NCBI GenBank assembly: GCA_033782935.1
Contig: JAWQEG010000004.1
Location: forward strand, 310,001 to 374,000
From: Petrolisthes cinctipes
Lineage: Eukaryota > Arthropoda > Malacostraca > Decapoda > Porcellanidae
Length of the DNA: 64,000 bases
Reading direction: 5' to 3'
Every line of letters begins with the position of its first letter. The stretch's first letter is position 1. Below the pieces are notes generated by a model. The model worked only from the letters and a program-made list of their open reading frames with translations, was not told the DNA's origin and did not search any database. Below, one piece after another: positions 10,801 to 24,500 of this stretch. Both the position numbers and the translations under genes were made by a program.

Positions 10801-12367
10801 ACACCCGAAAATTCGATATTTTGGGGTCCCAGAAGCGATCTGTACATGCCTACTTAGTGCTAGAATATTTTCAAAATATAGGCTAAAAACATGCTAAAAA
10901 TCGATATTTTGAGTACCAAAAAGTCGATATCTCAAATTAAGGCCCAAAACACCCGAAAATTCGATATTTAGGGGTCCCAGAAGGGATCTGTACATGCCTA
11001 TTCCGTGTTAGAGTATTTTCAAAATACAGGCCAAAAACATACTGAAAATCGATCTTTTAGGTGCCCAAAAGTCGATATGTGTATGCATCTTCTGTACCCG
11101 TTTATATCTCAAATTCTGGCCCTAAACACCCGAAAATTCGATATTTTGGGATCCCAGAAGCGATCTGTACATGCCTACTCCGTGTTAGAGTATTTTCAAA
11201 ATTCAGGCCCAAAACATGCTGAAAATCGATATTTTTGGTGCCCAAAGTCAATATGTGTATGCATCTTCTATACTCGTTTATATCTCAAATTCAGGCACAA
11301 AACACCCGAAAATTCGATATTTTGGGGTCCCAGAAGCGATCTGTACATGCCTACTCCTCATTAGAGTATTTTCAAAATACATGCCCAAAACATGCTGAAA
11401 ATCGATATTTTAGATGCCAAAAGTCAATATGTGCATGTATCTTCTGTACCCTTATATATCTTAAATTCAGGCTCAAAACACCCGAAAAGTCAATATTTTG
11501 GGGTCCCAGAAGCAATCTGTACATGCCTACTCAGTGCTAGAATATTTTCAAAATATAGGCTAAAAACATGCTAAAAATCGATATTTTAGGTGCCAAAAAG
11601 TCGATATCTCAAATTAAGGCCCAAAACACCCGAAAATTCGATATTTATGGGTCCCAGAAGCGATCTGTACATGCCTACTCCGTGTAAGAGTATTTTCAAA
11701 ATACAGGCCAAAAACATACTGAAAATCGATCTTTTAGGTGCTTAAAAGTCGATATGTGCATGCATCTTCTGTACCCGTTTATATCTCAAATTCTGGCCCT
11801 AAACACCCGAAAATTCGATATTTTTGGGTCCCAAAAGCAATCTGTACATGCCTACTCAGTGCTAGAATATTTTCAAAATATAGGCTAAAAACATGCTAAA
11901 AATCGATATTTTAGGTGCCAAAAAGTCGATATCTCAAATTAAGGCCCAAAACACCCGAAAATTCGATATTTAGGGGTCCCAGAAGCGATCTGTACATGCC
12001 TACTCAGTGCTAGAATATTTTCAAAATATAGGCTCAAAACATGCTAAAAATCGATATTTTAGGTGCGTAAAGGCGATATCTCAAATTCAGGCCCAAAACA
12101 CCCGAAAATTCGATATTTTGGGGTCCCACAAGCGATGTGTACATGCCTACTCCGTGTTAGAGTATTTTCAAAATACAGGCCCAAAACATGCTCAAAATCG
12201 ATGTTTTAGGTGCTTAAAAGTCGATATGTGCATGCATCTTCAGTACCCGTTTATATCTCAAATTCAGGCTCAAAACACCCGAAAATTCGATATTTTGGGG
12301 TCTCAGAAGCTATCAATACATGCCTACTCCGAGTTAGAGTATTTTCAAAATACAGGCCAAAAACATA
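7891..12367 (+). repeat. 4,479-bp tandem duplication, copy II
   Basis: This copy matches copy I at offset 4,479 up to about 10,090. There GGTTCCAAAGTAG replaces GGTTCCAAAAAGTAG, a 2-bp loss, and the offset becomes 4,477. Homology to a third copy stops at 12,380, where CGATCTTTTAGG replaces CGATATTTTAGA. Confidence 0.88.
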
Positions 12368-13533
12368 CTGAAAATCGATCTTTTAGGTGCCCAAAAGTCG
12401 ATATGTGCATGCATCTTCTGTACCCGTTTATATCTCAAAATTAGGCTCAAAACACCCGAAAATTCAATATTTTGGGGTCCCAGAAGCAATCTGTACACGC
12501 CTACTCAGTGCTAGAATATTTTCAAAATATAGGCTAAAAACATGCTAAAAATCGATATTTTAGGTGCCAAAAAGTCGATATCTCAAATTCAGTCCCAAAA
12601 CACCAGAAAATTCGATATTTAGGGGTCCCAGAAGGGATCTGTACATGCCTACTCCGTGTTAGAGTATTTTCAAAATACAGGCCCAAAACATACTGAAAAT
12701 CGATCTTTTAGGTGCCCAAAAGTCGATATGTGCATGCATCTTCTGTACCCGTTTATATCTCAAATTCTGGCCCTAAACACCCAAAAAATCGTTATTTTGG
12801 GGTCCCAGAAGCGATCTGTACATGCCTACTCCGTGTTAGAGTATTTTCAAAATTCAGGCCAAAAACATGCTGAAAATCGATATTTTAGGTGCCCAAAGTC
12901 AATATGTGTATGCATATTCTATACTCGTTTATATCTCAAATTCAGGCTCAAAACACCCGAAAATTCGATATTTTGGGGTCCCATAAGCGAACTGTACATG
13001 CCTACTCAATGCTAGAATGTTTTCAAAATATAGGCTCAAAACATGCTCAAAATCGATATTTTAGGTTCCCAAAAGTCGATATGTGCATGCATCTTCAGTA
13101 CTCGTTTATATCTCAAATTCAGGCTCAAAACACCCGAAAATTCGATATTTTGGGGTCCCAGAAGCGATCTGTACATGCCTACTCAGTGCTAGAATATTTT
13201 CAAAATATAGTCTCAAAACATGCTAAAAATCGATATTTTAGGTACGTAAAAGCGATATCTCAAATTAAGGCCCAAAACACCCGAAAATTCGATATTTAAT
13301 GGTCCCAGAAGCGATCTGTACATGCCTACTCCGTGTTAGAGTATTTTCAAAATACAGGCCCAAAACATGCTCAAAATCGATGTTTTAGGTGCCAAAAAGT
13401 CGATATGTGCATGCACTTTCAGTACCCGTTTATATCTCAAATTCTGGCCCTAAACACCCGAAAATTCGATATTTTGGGGTCCCAGAAGCGATCTGTACAT
13501 GCCTACTCCGTGTTAGAGTATTTTAAAAATTCT
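12368..13533 (+). repeat. Mixed monomers between HOR blocks A and B
   Basis: About seven monomers related to those of HOR A but not matching any one copy in order. Local oddities include CTCAAAATTAGGCTC near 12,434, CACCCAAAAAATCGTTATTTT near 12,779 and GTACGTAAAAGCG near 13,243. No gene, insertion or foreign sequence is visible. It is probably older array left between two amplified blocks. Confidence 0.8.
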
Positions 13534-15360
13534 GGCCCAAAACATGCTGAAAATCGATATTTTTGGTGCCCAAAGTCAATATGTGTATGCATCTTCTATA
13601 CTCGTTTATATCTCAAATTCAGGCTCTAAACACCCGAAAATTCGATATTTTGGGGTCCCAGAAGCGAACTGTACATGCCTACTCAATGCAAGAATGTTTT
13701 TAAAATATAGGCTCAAAACATGCTAAAAATCGATATTTTAGGTGCCAAAAAGTCGATATCTCAAATTCAGGCCCAAAACACCCGAAAATTCGATATTTAA
13801 TGGTCCCAGAAGCGATCTATACATGCCTACTCCGTGTTAGAGTATTTTCAAAATACAGGCCAAAAACATACTGAAAATCGATCGTTTAGGTGCTTAAAAG
13901 TCGATATGTGCATGCATCTTCTGTACCCGTTTATATCTCAAATTCTGGCCCTAAACACCCGAAAATTCGATATTTTGGGGTCCCAGAAGCGATCTGTACA
14001 TGCCTACTCAGTGCTAGAATGTTTTCAAAATATAGGCTAAAAACATGCTAAAAATCGATATTTTAGGTACCAAAAAGTCGATATCTCAAATTAAGGCCCA
14101 AAACACCCGAAAATTCGATATTTAGGGGTCCCAGAAGGGATCTGTACATGCCTATTCCGTGTTAGAGTATTTTCAAAATACAGGCCAAAAACATACTGAA
14201 AATCGATCTTTTAGGTGCCCAAAAGTCGATATGTGCATGCACTTTCAGTACCCATTTATATCTCAAATTCTGGCCCTAAACACCCGAAAATTCGATATTT
14301 TGGGTTCCCAGAAGCGATCTGTACATGCCTACTCAGTGCTAGAATATTTTCAAAATATAGGCTCAAAACATGCTAAAAATCGATATTTTAGGTGCGTAAA
14401 GGCGATATCTCAAATTAAGGCCCAAAACACCCGAAAATTCGATATTTAATGGTCCCACAAGCGATCTGTACATGCCTACTCCGTGTTAGAGTATTTTCAA
14501 AATACAGGCCCAAAACATGCTCAAAATCGATGTTTTAGGTGCCAAAAAGTCGATATGTGCATGCACTTTCAGTACCCGTTTATATCTCAAATTCTGGACC
14601 TAAACACCCGAAAATTCGATATTTTGGGGTCCCAGAAGCGATCTGTACATGCCTACTCCGTGTTAGAGTATTTTAAAAATTCTGCCCCAAAACATGCTGA
14701 AAATCGATATTTTAGGTGCCCAAAGTCAATATGTGTATGCATCTTCTATACTCGTTTATATCTCAAATTCAGGCTCAAAACACCCGAAAATTCGATATTT
14801 TGGGGTCCCAGAAGCGAACTGTACATGCCTACTCAATGCTAGAATGTTTTCAAAATATAGGCTCAAAACATGCTCAAAATCGATATTTTAGGTGCCCAAA
14901 AGTCGATATGTGAATGCATCTTCTGTACTCGTTTATATCTCAAATTCAGGCTCAAAACCCCCGAAAATTCGATATTTTGTGGTCCCAGAAGTAATCTGTA
15001 CATGCCTACTCAGTGCTAGAATATTTTCAAAATATAGGCTCAAAACATGCTAAAAATCGATATTTTAGGTGCGTAAAGGCGATATCTCAAATTAAGGCCC
15101 AAAACACCCGAAAATTCGATATTTAATGGTCCCAGAAGAGATCTGTACATGCCTACTCCGTGTTAGAGTATTTTAAAAATACAGGCCAAAAACATACTGA
15201 AAATCGATGTTTTAGGTGCCAAAAAGTCGATATGTGAATGCACTTTCAGTACCCGTTTATATCTCAAATTCTGGCCCTAAACACCCGGAAATTAGATATT
15301 TTGGGGTCCCAGAAGCGATCTGTACATGCCTACTCCGTGTTAGAGTATTTTCAAAATTCA
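13534..15360 (+). repeat. Higher-order repeat B, copy I (1,827 bp)
   Basis: The text from 13,534 recurs from 15,361. The base before differs (T at 13,533, A at 15,360), giving the left junction. The length fits 11 monomers (7 L plus 4 S). The offset changes from 1,827 to 1,826 where GTGCCAAAAAG in copy I is GTGCGTAAAGG in copy II, that is, one S subtype replaced the other between copies. Private variants shared by both copies include CTGCCCCAAAACATG and CAAAACCCCCGAAAATTC. Confidence 0.9.
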
Positions 15361-17279
15361 GGCCCAAAACATGCTGAAAATCGATATTTTTGGTGCCCAA
15401 AGTCAATATGTGTATGCATCTTCTATACTCGTTTATATCTCAAATTCAGGCTCTAAACACCCGAAAATTCGATATTTTGGGGTCCCAGAAGCGAACTGTA
15501 CATGCCTACTCAATGCAAGAATGTTTTTAAAATATAGGCTCAAAACATGCTAGAAATCGATATTTTAGGTGCGTAAAGGCGATATCTCAAATTCAGGCCC
15601 AAAACACCCGAAAATTCGATATTTAATGTTCCCAGAAGCGATCTATACATGCCTACTCCGTGTTAGAGTATTTTCAAAATACAGGCCAAAAACATACTGA
15701 AAATCGATCGTTTAGGTGCTTAAAAGTCGATATGTGCATGCATCTTCTGTACCCGTTTATATCTCAAATTCTGGCCCTAAACACCCGAAAATTCGATATT
15801 TTGGGGTCCCAGAAGCGATCTGTACATGCCTACTCAGTGCTAGAATGTTTTCAAAATATAGGCTAAAAACATGCTAAAAATCGATATTTTAGGTACCAAA
15901 AAGTCGATATCTCAAATTAAGGCCCAAAACACCCGAAAATTCAATATTTAGGGGTCCCAGAAGGGATCTGTACATGCCTATTCCGTGTTAGAGTATTTTC
16001 AAAATACAGGCCAAAAACATACTGAAAATCGATCTTTTAGGTGCCCAAAAGTCGATATGTGCATGCACTTTCAGTACCCATTTATATCTCAAATTCTGGC
16101 CCTAAATACCCGAAAATTCGATATTTTGGGTTCCCAGAAGCGATCTGTACATGCCTACTCAGTGCTAGAATATTTTCAAAATATAGGCTCAAAACATGCT
16201 AAAAATCGATATTTTAGGTGCGTAAAGGCGATATCTCAAATTAAGGCCCAAAACACCCGAAAATTCGATATTTAATGGTCCCACAAGCGATCTGTACATG
16301 CCTACTCCGTGTTAGAGTATTTTCAAAATACAGGCCCAAAACATGCTCAAAATCGATGTTTTAGGTGCCAAAAAGTCGATATGTGCATGCACTTTCAGTA
16401 CCCGTTTATATCTCAAATTCTGGACCTAAACACCCGAAAATTCGATATTTTGGGGTCCCAGAAGCGATCTGTACATGCCTACTCCGTGTTAGAGTATTTT
16501 AAAAATTCTGCCCCAAAACATGCTGAAAATCGATATTTTAGGTGCCCAAAGTCAATATGTGTATGCATCTTCTATACTCGTTTATATCTCAAATTCAGGC
16601 TCAAAACACCCGAAAATTCGATATTTTGGGGTCCCAGAAGCGAACTGTACATGCCTACTCAATGCTAGAATGTTTTCAAAATATAGGCTCAAAACATGCT
16701 CAAAATCGATATTTTAGGTGCCCAAAAGTCGATATGTGAATGCATCTTCTGTACTCGTTTATATCTCAAATTCAGGCTCAAAACCCCCGAAAATTCGATA
16801 TTTTGTGGTCCCAGAAGTAATCTGTACATGCCTACTCAGTGCTAGAATATTTTCAAAATATAGGCTCAAAACATGCTAAAAATCGATATTTTAGGTGCGT
16901 AAAGGCGATATCTCAAATTAAGGCCCAAAACACCCGAAAATTCGATATTTAATGGTCCCAGAAGAGATCTGTACATGCCTACTCCGTGTTAGAGTATTTT
17001 AAAAATACAGGCCAAAAACATACTGAAAATCGATGTTTTAGGTGCCAAAAAGTCGATATGTGAATGCACTTTCAGTACCCGTTTATATCTCAAATTCTGG
17101 CCCTAAACACCCGGAAATTAGATATTTTGGGGTCCCAGAAGCGATCTGTACATGCCTACTCCGTGTTAGAGTATTTTCAAAATTCAGGCCCAAAACATGC
17201 TGAAAATCGATATTTTTGGTGCCCAAAGTCAATATGTGTATGCATCTTCTATACTCGTTTATATCTCAAATTCAGGCTC
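15361..17279 (+). repeat. Higher-order repeat B, copy II with start of a third copy
   Basis: The full unit runs to about 17,186. The first 93 bp of another copy follow to 17,279, where GGCTCAAAACAC replaces GGCTCTAAACAC and the pattern ends. Spot differences from copy I are single bases, such as CTAAATACCCG near 16,103. The high similarity implies recent duplication or ongoing homogenisation. Confidence 0.88.
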
Positions 17280-17971
17280 AAAACACCCGAAAATTCGATA
17301 TTTTGGGGTCCCAGAAGCGATCTGTACATGCCTACTCCTCATTAGTGTATTTTCAAAATACATGCCCAAAACATGCTGAAAATCGATATTTTAGATGCCA
17401 AAAGTCATTATGTGCATGTATCTTCTGTACCCTTATATATCTTAAATTCAGGCTCAAAACACCCGAAAAGTCAATATTTTGGGGTCCCAGAAGCAATCTG
17501 TACATGCCTACTCAGTGCTAGAATATTTTCAAAATATAGGCTAAAAACATGTTAAAAATCGATATTTTAGGTGCCAAAAAGTCGATATCTCAAATTAAGG
17601 CCCAAAACACCCGAAAATTCGATATTTAGGGGTCCCAGAAGCGATCTGTACATGCCTACTCCGTGTTAGAGTATTTTCAAAATACAGGCCAAAAACATAC
17701 TGAAAATCGATCTTTTAGGTGCTTAAAAGTCGATATGTGCATGCATCTTCTGTACCCGTTTATATCTCAAATTCTGGCCCTAAACACCCGAAAATTCGAT
17801 ATTTTTGGGTCCCAAAAGCGATCTGAACATGCCTATTCAGTGCTAGAATGTTTTCAAAATATAGGCTCAAAACATGCTCAAAATCGATATTTTAGGTTCC
17901 CAAAAGTAGATATGTGCATGCATCTTCTGTACTCGTTTATATCTCAAATTCAAGCTCAAAACACCCGAAAA
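17280..17971 (+). repeat. Mixed monomers between HOR blocks B and C
   Basis: About four monomers. They include the CTCCTCATTAG type with CCCTTATATATCTTAAATTC, also seen near 6837, 11,350, 18,330 and 55,330, and an A-type L monomer with CAGGCCAAAAACATACTG. Nothing other than satellite is present. Confidence 0.8.
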
Positions 17972-20900
17972 TTCAATATTTTGGGGTCCCAGAAGCGATC
18001 TGTACATGCCTACTCAGTGCTAGAATATTTTGAAAATATAGGCTCAAAACATGCTAAAAATCGATATTTTAAGTGCGTAAAGGCGATATCTCAAATTCAG
18101 GCCCAAAACACCCGAAAATTCGATATTTTGGGGTCCCAGAAGCGATCTGTACATGCCTACTCCGTGTTAGAGTATTTTCAAAATTCAGGCCCAAAACATG
18201 CTGAAAATCGATATTTTTGGTGCCCAAAGTCAATATGTGTATGAATCTTCTATACTCGTTTATATCTCAAATTCAGGCTCAAAACACCCGAAAATTCGAT
18301 ATTTGGGAGTCCCAGAAGCGATCTGTACATGCCTACTCCTTATTAGAATATTTTCAAAATACATGCCCAAAACATGCTGAAAATCGATATTTTGGATGCC
18401 AAAAGTCAATATGTGCATGTATCTTCTGTACCCTTATATATCTTAAATTCAGGCTCAAAACACCCGAAAAGTCAATATTTTGGGGTCCCAGAAGCAATCT
18501 GTACATGCCTACTCAGTGCTAGAATATTTTCAAAATATAGGCTAAAAACATGCTAAAAATCGATATTTTAGGTGCCAAAAAGTCGATATCTCAAATTAAG
18601 GCACCAAAACACCCGAAAATTCGATATTTAGGGGTCCCAGAAGCGATCTGTACATGCCTACTCAGTGCTAGAATATTTTCAAAATATAGGCTCAAAACAT
18701 GCTAAAAATCGATATTTTAGGTGCGTAAAGGCGATATCTCAAATTCAGGCCCAAAACACCCGAAAATTCGATATTTTGGGGTCCCACAATCGATGTGTAC
18801 ATGCCTAATCCGTGTTAGAGTATTATCAAAATACAGGCCCAAAACATGATCAAAATCGATGTTTTAGATGCCCAAAAGTCGATGTGAATGCATCTTCAGT
18901 ACCCGTTTATATCTCAAATTCAGGCTCAAAACACCCGAAAATTCGATATTTTGGTGTCCCAGAAGCGATCTATACATGCCTACTCCGTGTTAGAGTATTT
19001 TCAAAATACAGGCCCAAAACATGCTCAAAATCGATGTTTTAGGTGCTTAAAAGTCGATATGTGCATGCATCTTCAGTACCCGTTTATATCTCAAATTCAG
19101 GCTCAAAACACCCGAAAATTTGATATTTTGGGGTCTCAGAAGCGACCTTTTAATGCCTACTCCGAGTTAGAGTATTTTCAAAATACAGGCCAAAAACATA
19201 CTGAAAATCGATCTTTTAGGTGCCCAAAAGTCGATATGTGCATGCATATTCTGTACCCGTTTATATCTCAAATTCTGGCCCTAAAAACCCAAAAATTCGA
19301 TATTTTTGGGTCCCAGAAGCGATCTGTACATGTCTACTCAGTGCTAGAATATTTTCAAAATATTGGCTAAAAACATGCTAAAAATCGATATTATAGGTGC
19401 CAAAAAGTCGATATCTATAATTCAGTCCCAAAACATCCTAAAATTCGATATTTAGGGGTCCCAGAAGCGATCTGTACATGCCTACTCAGTGCTAGAATAT
19501 TTTCAAAATATAGGCTCAAAACATGCTAAAAATCGATATTTTAGGTGCGTAAGGGTGATATCTCAAATTCAGGCCCAAAACACCCGAAAATTCGATATTT
19601 TTGGGTCCCAGATGCGATGTGTACATGCCTACTCCGTGTTAGAGTATTTTCAAAATACAAGCCCAAAACATGATCAAATTCGATGTTTTAGGTGCCAAAA
19701 AGTCGATATGTGCATGCATCTTCAGTACCCGTTTATATCTCGAATTCAGGCTCAAAACACCCGAAATTTCGATATTTTCGTGTCCCAGAAGCGATCTATA
19801 CATGCCTACTCCGTGTTAGAGTATTTTTAAAATACAGGCCCAAAACATGCTGAAAATCGATATATTAGATGCCCAAAGTCAATATGTGCATATATCTTCT
19901 GTACCCGTTTATATCTCAAATTCAGGCTCAAAACACCCGAAAATTCAATATTTTGGGGTCCCAGAAGCAATCTGTACATGCCTACTCAGTGCTAGAATAT
20001 TATCAAAATATAGGCTAAAAACATGCTAAAAATCGATATTTTAGGTGCCAAAATGTCGATATCTCAAATTCAGTCTCAAAATACCCGAAAATTCGATATT
20101 TTGGGGTCCCAGAAGCGATCTGTACATGCCTACTCAGTGCTAGAATTTTTTCAAAATATAGGCTCAAAACATGCTGAAAATCGATATTTTAGGTGCCCAA
20201 AAGTCGATATGTGCATGCATCTTCTGTTCATGTTCATATCTCAAATTCAGGCTCAAAACACCCGAAAATTCGACATTTTGGGGTCCTAGAAGCGATCTGT
20301 ACATGCCTACTCCGTGTTAGAGTATTTTCAAAATACATGCCCAAAACATGCTGAAAATCGATATTTTAGATGCCCAAAGTCAATATGTGCATGTATCTTC
20401 TGTACCCGTTTATATCTCAAATTCAGGCACAAAACACCCGAAAATTCAATATTTTGGGGTCCCAGAAGCAATCTGTACATGCCTACTCAGTGCTAGAATA
20501 TTTTCAAAATATAGGCTAAAAACATGCTAAAAATCGATATTTTAGGTGCCTAAAAGTCGATATCTCAAATTCAGTCCCAAAACACCCGAAAATTCGATAT
20601 TTAGGGGTCCCAGAAGCGATCTGTACATGCCTACTCCGTGTTAGAGTATTTTCAAAATACAGGCCAAAAACATGCTGAAAATCGATCTTTTATGTGCCCA
20701 AAAGTCGATATGTGCATGCATCTTCTGTACCCGTTTATATCTCAAATTCTGGCCTTAAACACCCGAAAATTCAATATTTTGGGGTCCCAGAAGTAATCTG
20801 TACATGCCTACTCAGTGCTAGAATATTTTCAAAAAAAAGGCTAAAAACATGCTAAAAATCGATATTTTAGGTGCCAAAAAGTCGATATCTCAAATTCAGT

Positions 20901-21594
20901 CCCAAAACATCCGAAAATTCGATATTTAGGAGTCCCAGAAGCGATCTGTACATGCCTACTCCGTGTTAGAGTATTTTCAAAATACAGGCATAAAACATGC
21001 TCAAAATCGATGTTTTAGGTGCCAAAAAGTCGATATGTGCATGCACCTTCAGTACCCGTTTATATCTCAAATTCAGGCTCAAAACACCCGAAAATTCGAT
21101 ATTTTGGGGTCTCAGAAGTAATCTGTACATGCCTACTCAGTGCTAAAATATTTTCAAAATATAGGCTCAAAACATGCTAAAAATCGATATTTTAGGTGCG
21201 TAAAGGCGATATCTCAAATTCAGGCCCAAAACACCCGAAAATTCGATATTTTGGGGTCCCAGAAGCGATCTGTACATGCCTACTCCGTGTTAGAGTATTT
21301 TCAAAATACAGGCCCAAAACATGCTGAAAATCGATATTTTAGATGCCCAAAGTCAATATGTGCATGTATCTTCTGTACCCGTTTCTATCTCAAATTCAGG
21401 CTCAAAACACCCGAAAATTCAATATTTTGGGGTCCCAGAAGCAATCTGTACATGCATACTCAGTGCTAGAATGTTTTCAAAATATAGGCTCAAAACATGC
21501 TCAAAATCGATATTTTAGGTTCCCAAAAGTAGATATGTGCATGCATCTTCTGTACTCGTTTATATCTCAAATTCAAGCTCAAAACACCCGAAAA
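17972..21594 (+). repeat. Higher-order repeat C, copy 1 (3,623 bp, short version)
   Basis: I start each C copy at the S monomer whose dyad reads TTTTGAAAATATAGG (18,032 here). Compared with copies 2 and 3 this copy lacks about 326 bp, two monomers, corresponding to about 23,070-23,400 of copy 2. It shares the variant GGCACCAAAACACC (near 18,600) with copy 4 but not with copies 2 and 3. Confidence 0.87.
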
Positions 21595-24500
21595 TTCAAT
21601 ATTTTGGGGTCCCAGAAGCGATCTGTACATGCCTACTCAGTGCTAGAATATTTTGAAAATATAGGCTCAAAACATGCTAAAAATCGATATTTTAAGTGCG
21701 TAAAGGCGATATCTCAAATTCAGGCCCGAAACACCCGAAAATTCGATATTTTGGGGTCCCAGAAGCGATCTGGACATGCCTACTCCGTGTTAGAGTATTT
21801 TCAAAATTCAGGCCCAAAACATGCTGAAAATCGATATTTTTGGTGCCCAAAGTCAATATGTGTATGAATCTTCTATACTCGTTTATATCTCAAATTCAGG
21901 CTCAAAACACCCGAAAATTCGATATTTTGGAGTCCCAGAAGCGATCTGTACATGCCTACTCCTTATTAGAATATTTTCAAAATACAGGCCCAAAACATGC
22001 TGAAAATCGATATTTTAGATGCCAAAAGTCAATATGTGCATGTATCTTCTGTACCCTTATATATCTTAAATTCAGGCTCAAAACACCCGAAAAGTCAATA
22101 TTTTGGGGTCCCAGAAGCAATCTGTACATGCCTACTCAGTGCTAGAATATTTTCAAAATATAGGCTAAAAACATGCTAAAAATCGATATTTTAGGTGCCA
22201 AAAAGTCGATATCTCAAATTAAGGCCCAAAACACCCGAAAATTCGATATTTAGGGGTCCCAGAAGCGATCTGTACATGCCTACTCAGTGCTAGAATATTT
22301 TCAAAATATAGGCTCAAAACATGCTAAAAATCGATATTTTAGGTGCGTAAAGGCGATATCTCAAATTCAGGCCCAAAACACCCGAAAATTCGATATTTTG
22401 GGGTCCCACAATCGATGTGTACATGCCTAATCCGTGTTAGAGTATTATCAAAATACAGGCCCAAAACATGATCAAAATCGATGTTTTAGATGCCCAAAAG
22501 TCGATATGTGCATGCATCTTCAGTACCCGTTTATATCTCAAATTCAGGCTCAAAACACCCGAAAATTCGATATTTTGGTGTCCCAGAAGCGATCTATACA
22601 TGCCTACTCCGTGTTAGAGTATTTTCAAAATACAGGCCCAAAACATGCTCAAAATCGATGTTTTAGGTGCTTAAAAGTCGATATGTGCATTCATCTTCAG
22701 TACCCGTTTATATCTCAAATTCAGGCTCAAAACACCCGAAAATTCGATATTTTGGGGTCTCAGAAGCGATCTGTACATGCCTACTCCGAGTTAGAGTATT
22801 TTAAAAATACAGGCCAAAAACATACTGAAAATCGATCTTTTAGGTGCCCAAAAATCGATATGTGCATGCATATTCTGTACCCGTTTATATCTCAAATTCT
22901 GGCCCTAAACACCAAAAAATTCGATATTTTTGGGTCCCAGAAGCGATCTGTACATGCCTACTCAGTGCTAGAATATTTTCAAAATATAGGCTAAAAACAT
23001 GCTAAAAATCGATATTATAGGTGCCAAAAAGTCGATATCTATAATTCAGTCCCAAAACATCCTAAAATTCGATATTTAGGGGTCCCAGAAGCGATCTGTA
23101 CATGCCTACTCCTCATTAGAGTATTTTCAAAATACAGGCCCAAAACATGCTCAAAATCGATCTTTTAGGTGCTTAAAAGTCAATATGTGCATGCATCTTC
23201 AGTACGCTTTTATATTTCAAATTCAGGCTCAAAACACCCGAAAATTCGATATTTTTGGGTCCCAAAAGCGATCTGTACATGCCTACTCAGTGCTAGAATA
23301 TTTTCAAAATATAGGCTAAAAACATGCTAAAAATCGATATTTTAGGTGCCAAAAAATCGATATCTCAAATTAAGGCCCAAAACACCCGAAAATTCGATAT
23401 TTAGGGGTCCCAGAAGCGATCTGTACATGCCTACTCAGTGCTAGAATATTTTCAAAATATAGGCTCAAAACATGCTAAAAATCGATATTTTAGGTGCGTA
23501 AGGGTGATATCTCAAATTCAGGCCAAAAACACCCGAAAATTCGATATTTTTGGGTCCCAGATGCGATGTGTACATGCCTACTCCGTGTTAGAGTATTTTC
23601 AAAATACAAGCCCAAAACATGATCAAATTCGATGTTTTAGGTGCCAAAAAGTCGATATGTGCATGCATCTTCAGTACCCGTTTATATCTCAAATTCAGGC
23701 TCAAAACACCCGAAATTTCGATATTTTCGTGTCCCAGAAGCGATCTATACATGCCTACTCCGTGTTAGAGTATTTTTAAAATACAGGCCCAAAACATGCT
23801 GAAAATCGATATATTAGATGCCCAAAGTCAATATGTGCATGTATCTTCTGTACCCGTTTATATCTCAAATTCAGGCTCAAAACACCCGAAAATTCAATAT
23901 TTTGGGGTCCCAGAAGCAATCTGTACATGCCTACTCAGTGCTAGAATATTATCAAAATATAGGCTAAAAACATGCTAAAAATCGATATTTTAGGTGCCAA
24001 AATGTCGATATCTCAAATTCAGTCTCAAAATACACGAAAATTCGATATTTTGGGGTCCCAGAAGCGATCTGTACATGCCTACTCAGTGCTAGAATATTTT
24101 CAAAATATAGGCTCAAAACATGCTGAAAATCGATATTTTAGGTGCCCAAAAGTCGATATGTGCATGCATCTTCTGTTCTTGTTCATATCTCAAATTCAGG
24201 CTCAAAACACCCGAAAATTCGACATTTTGGGGTCCTAGAAGCGATCTGTACATGCCTACTCCGTGTTAGAGTATTTTCAAAATACATGCCCAAAACATGC
24301 TGAAAATCGATATTTTAGATGCCCAAAGTCAATATGTGCATGTATCTTCTGTACCCGTTTATATCTCAAATTCAGGCACAAAACACCCGAAAATTCAATA
24401 TTTTGGGGTCCCAGAAGCAATCTGTACATGCCTACTCAGTGCTAGAATATTTTCAAAATATAGGCTAAAAACATGCTAAAAATCGATATTTTAGGTGCCT

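Noticed and set aside
20825..20840. Poly-A run (TTCAAAAAAAAGGC) as a retroposon tail
   Set aside because: It is a short substitution within the dyad region of a normal-length monomer, shared with the copy near 24,779. No inserted sequence precedes it.
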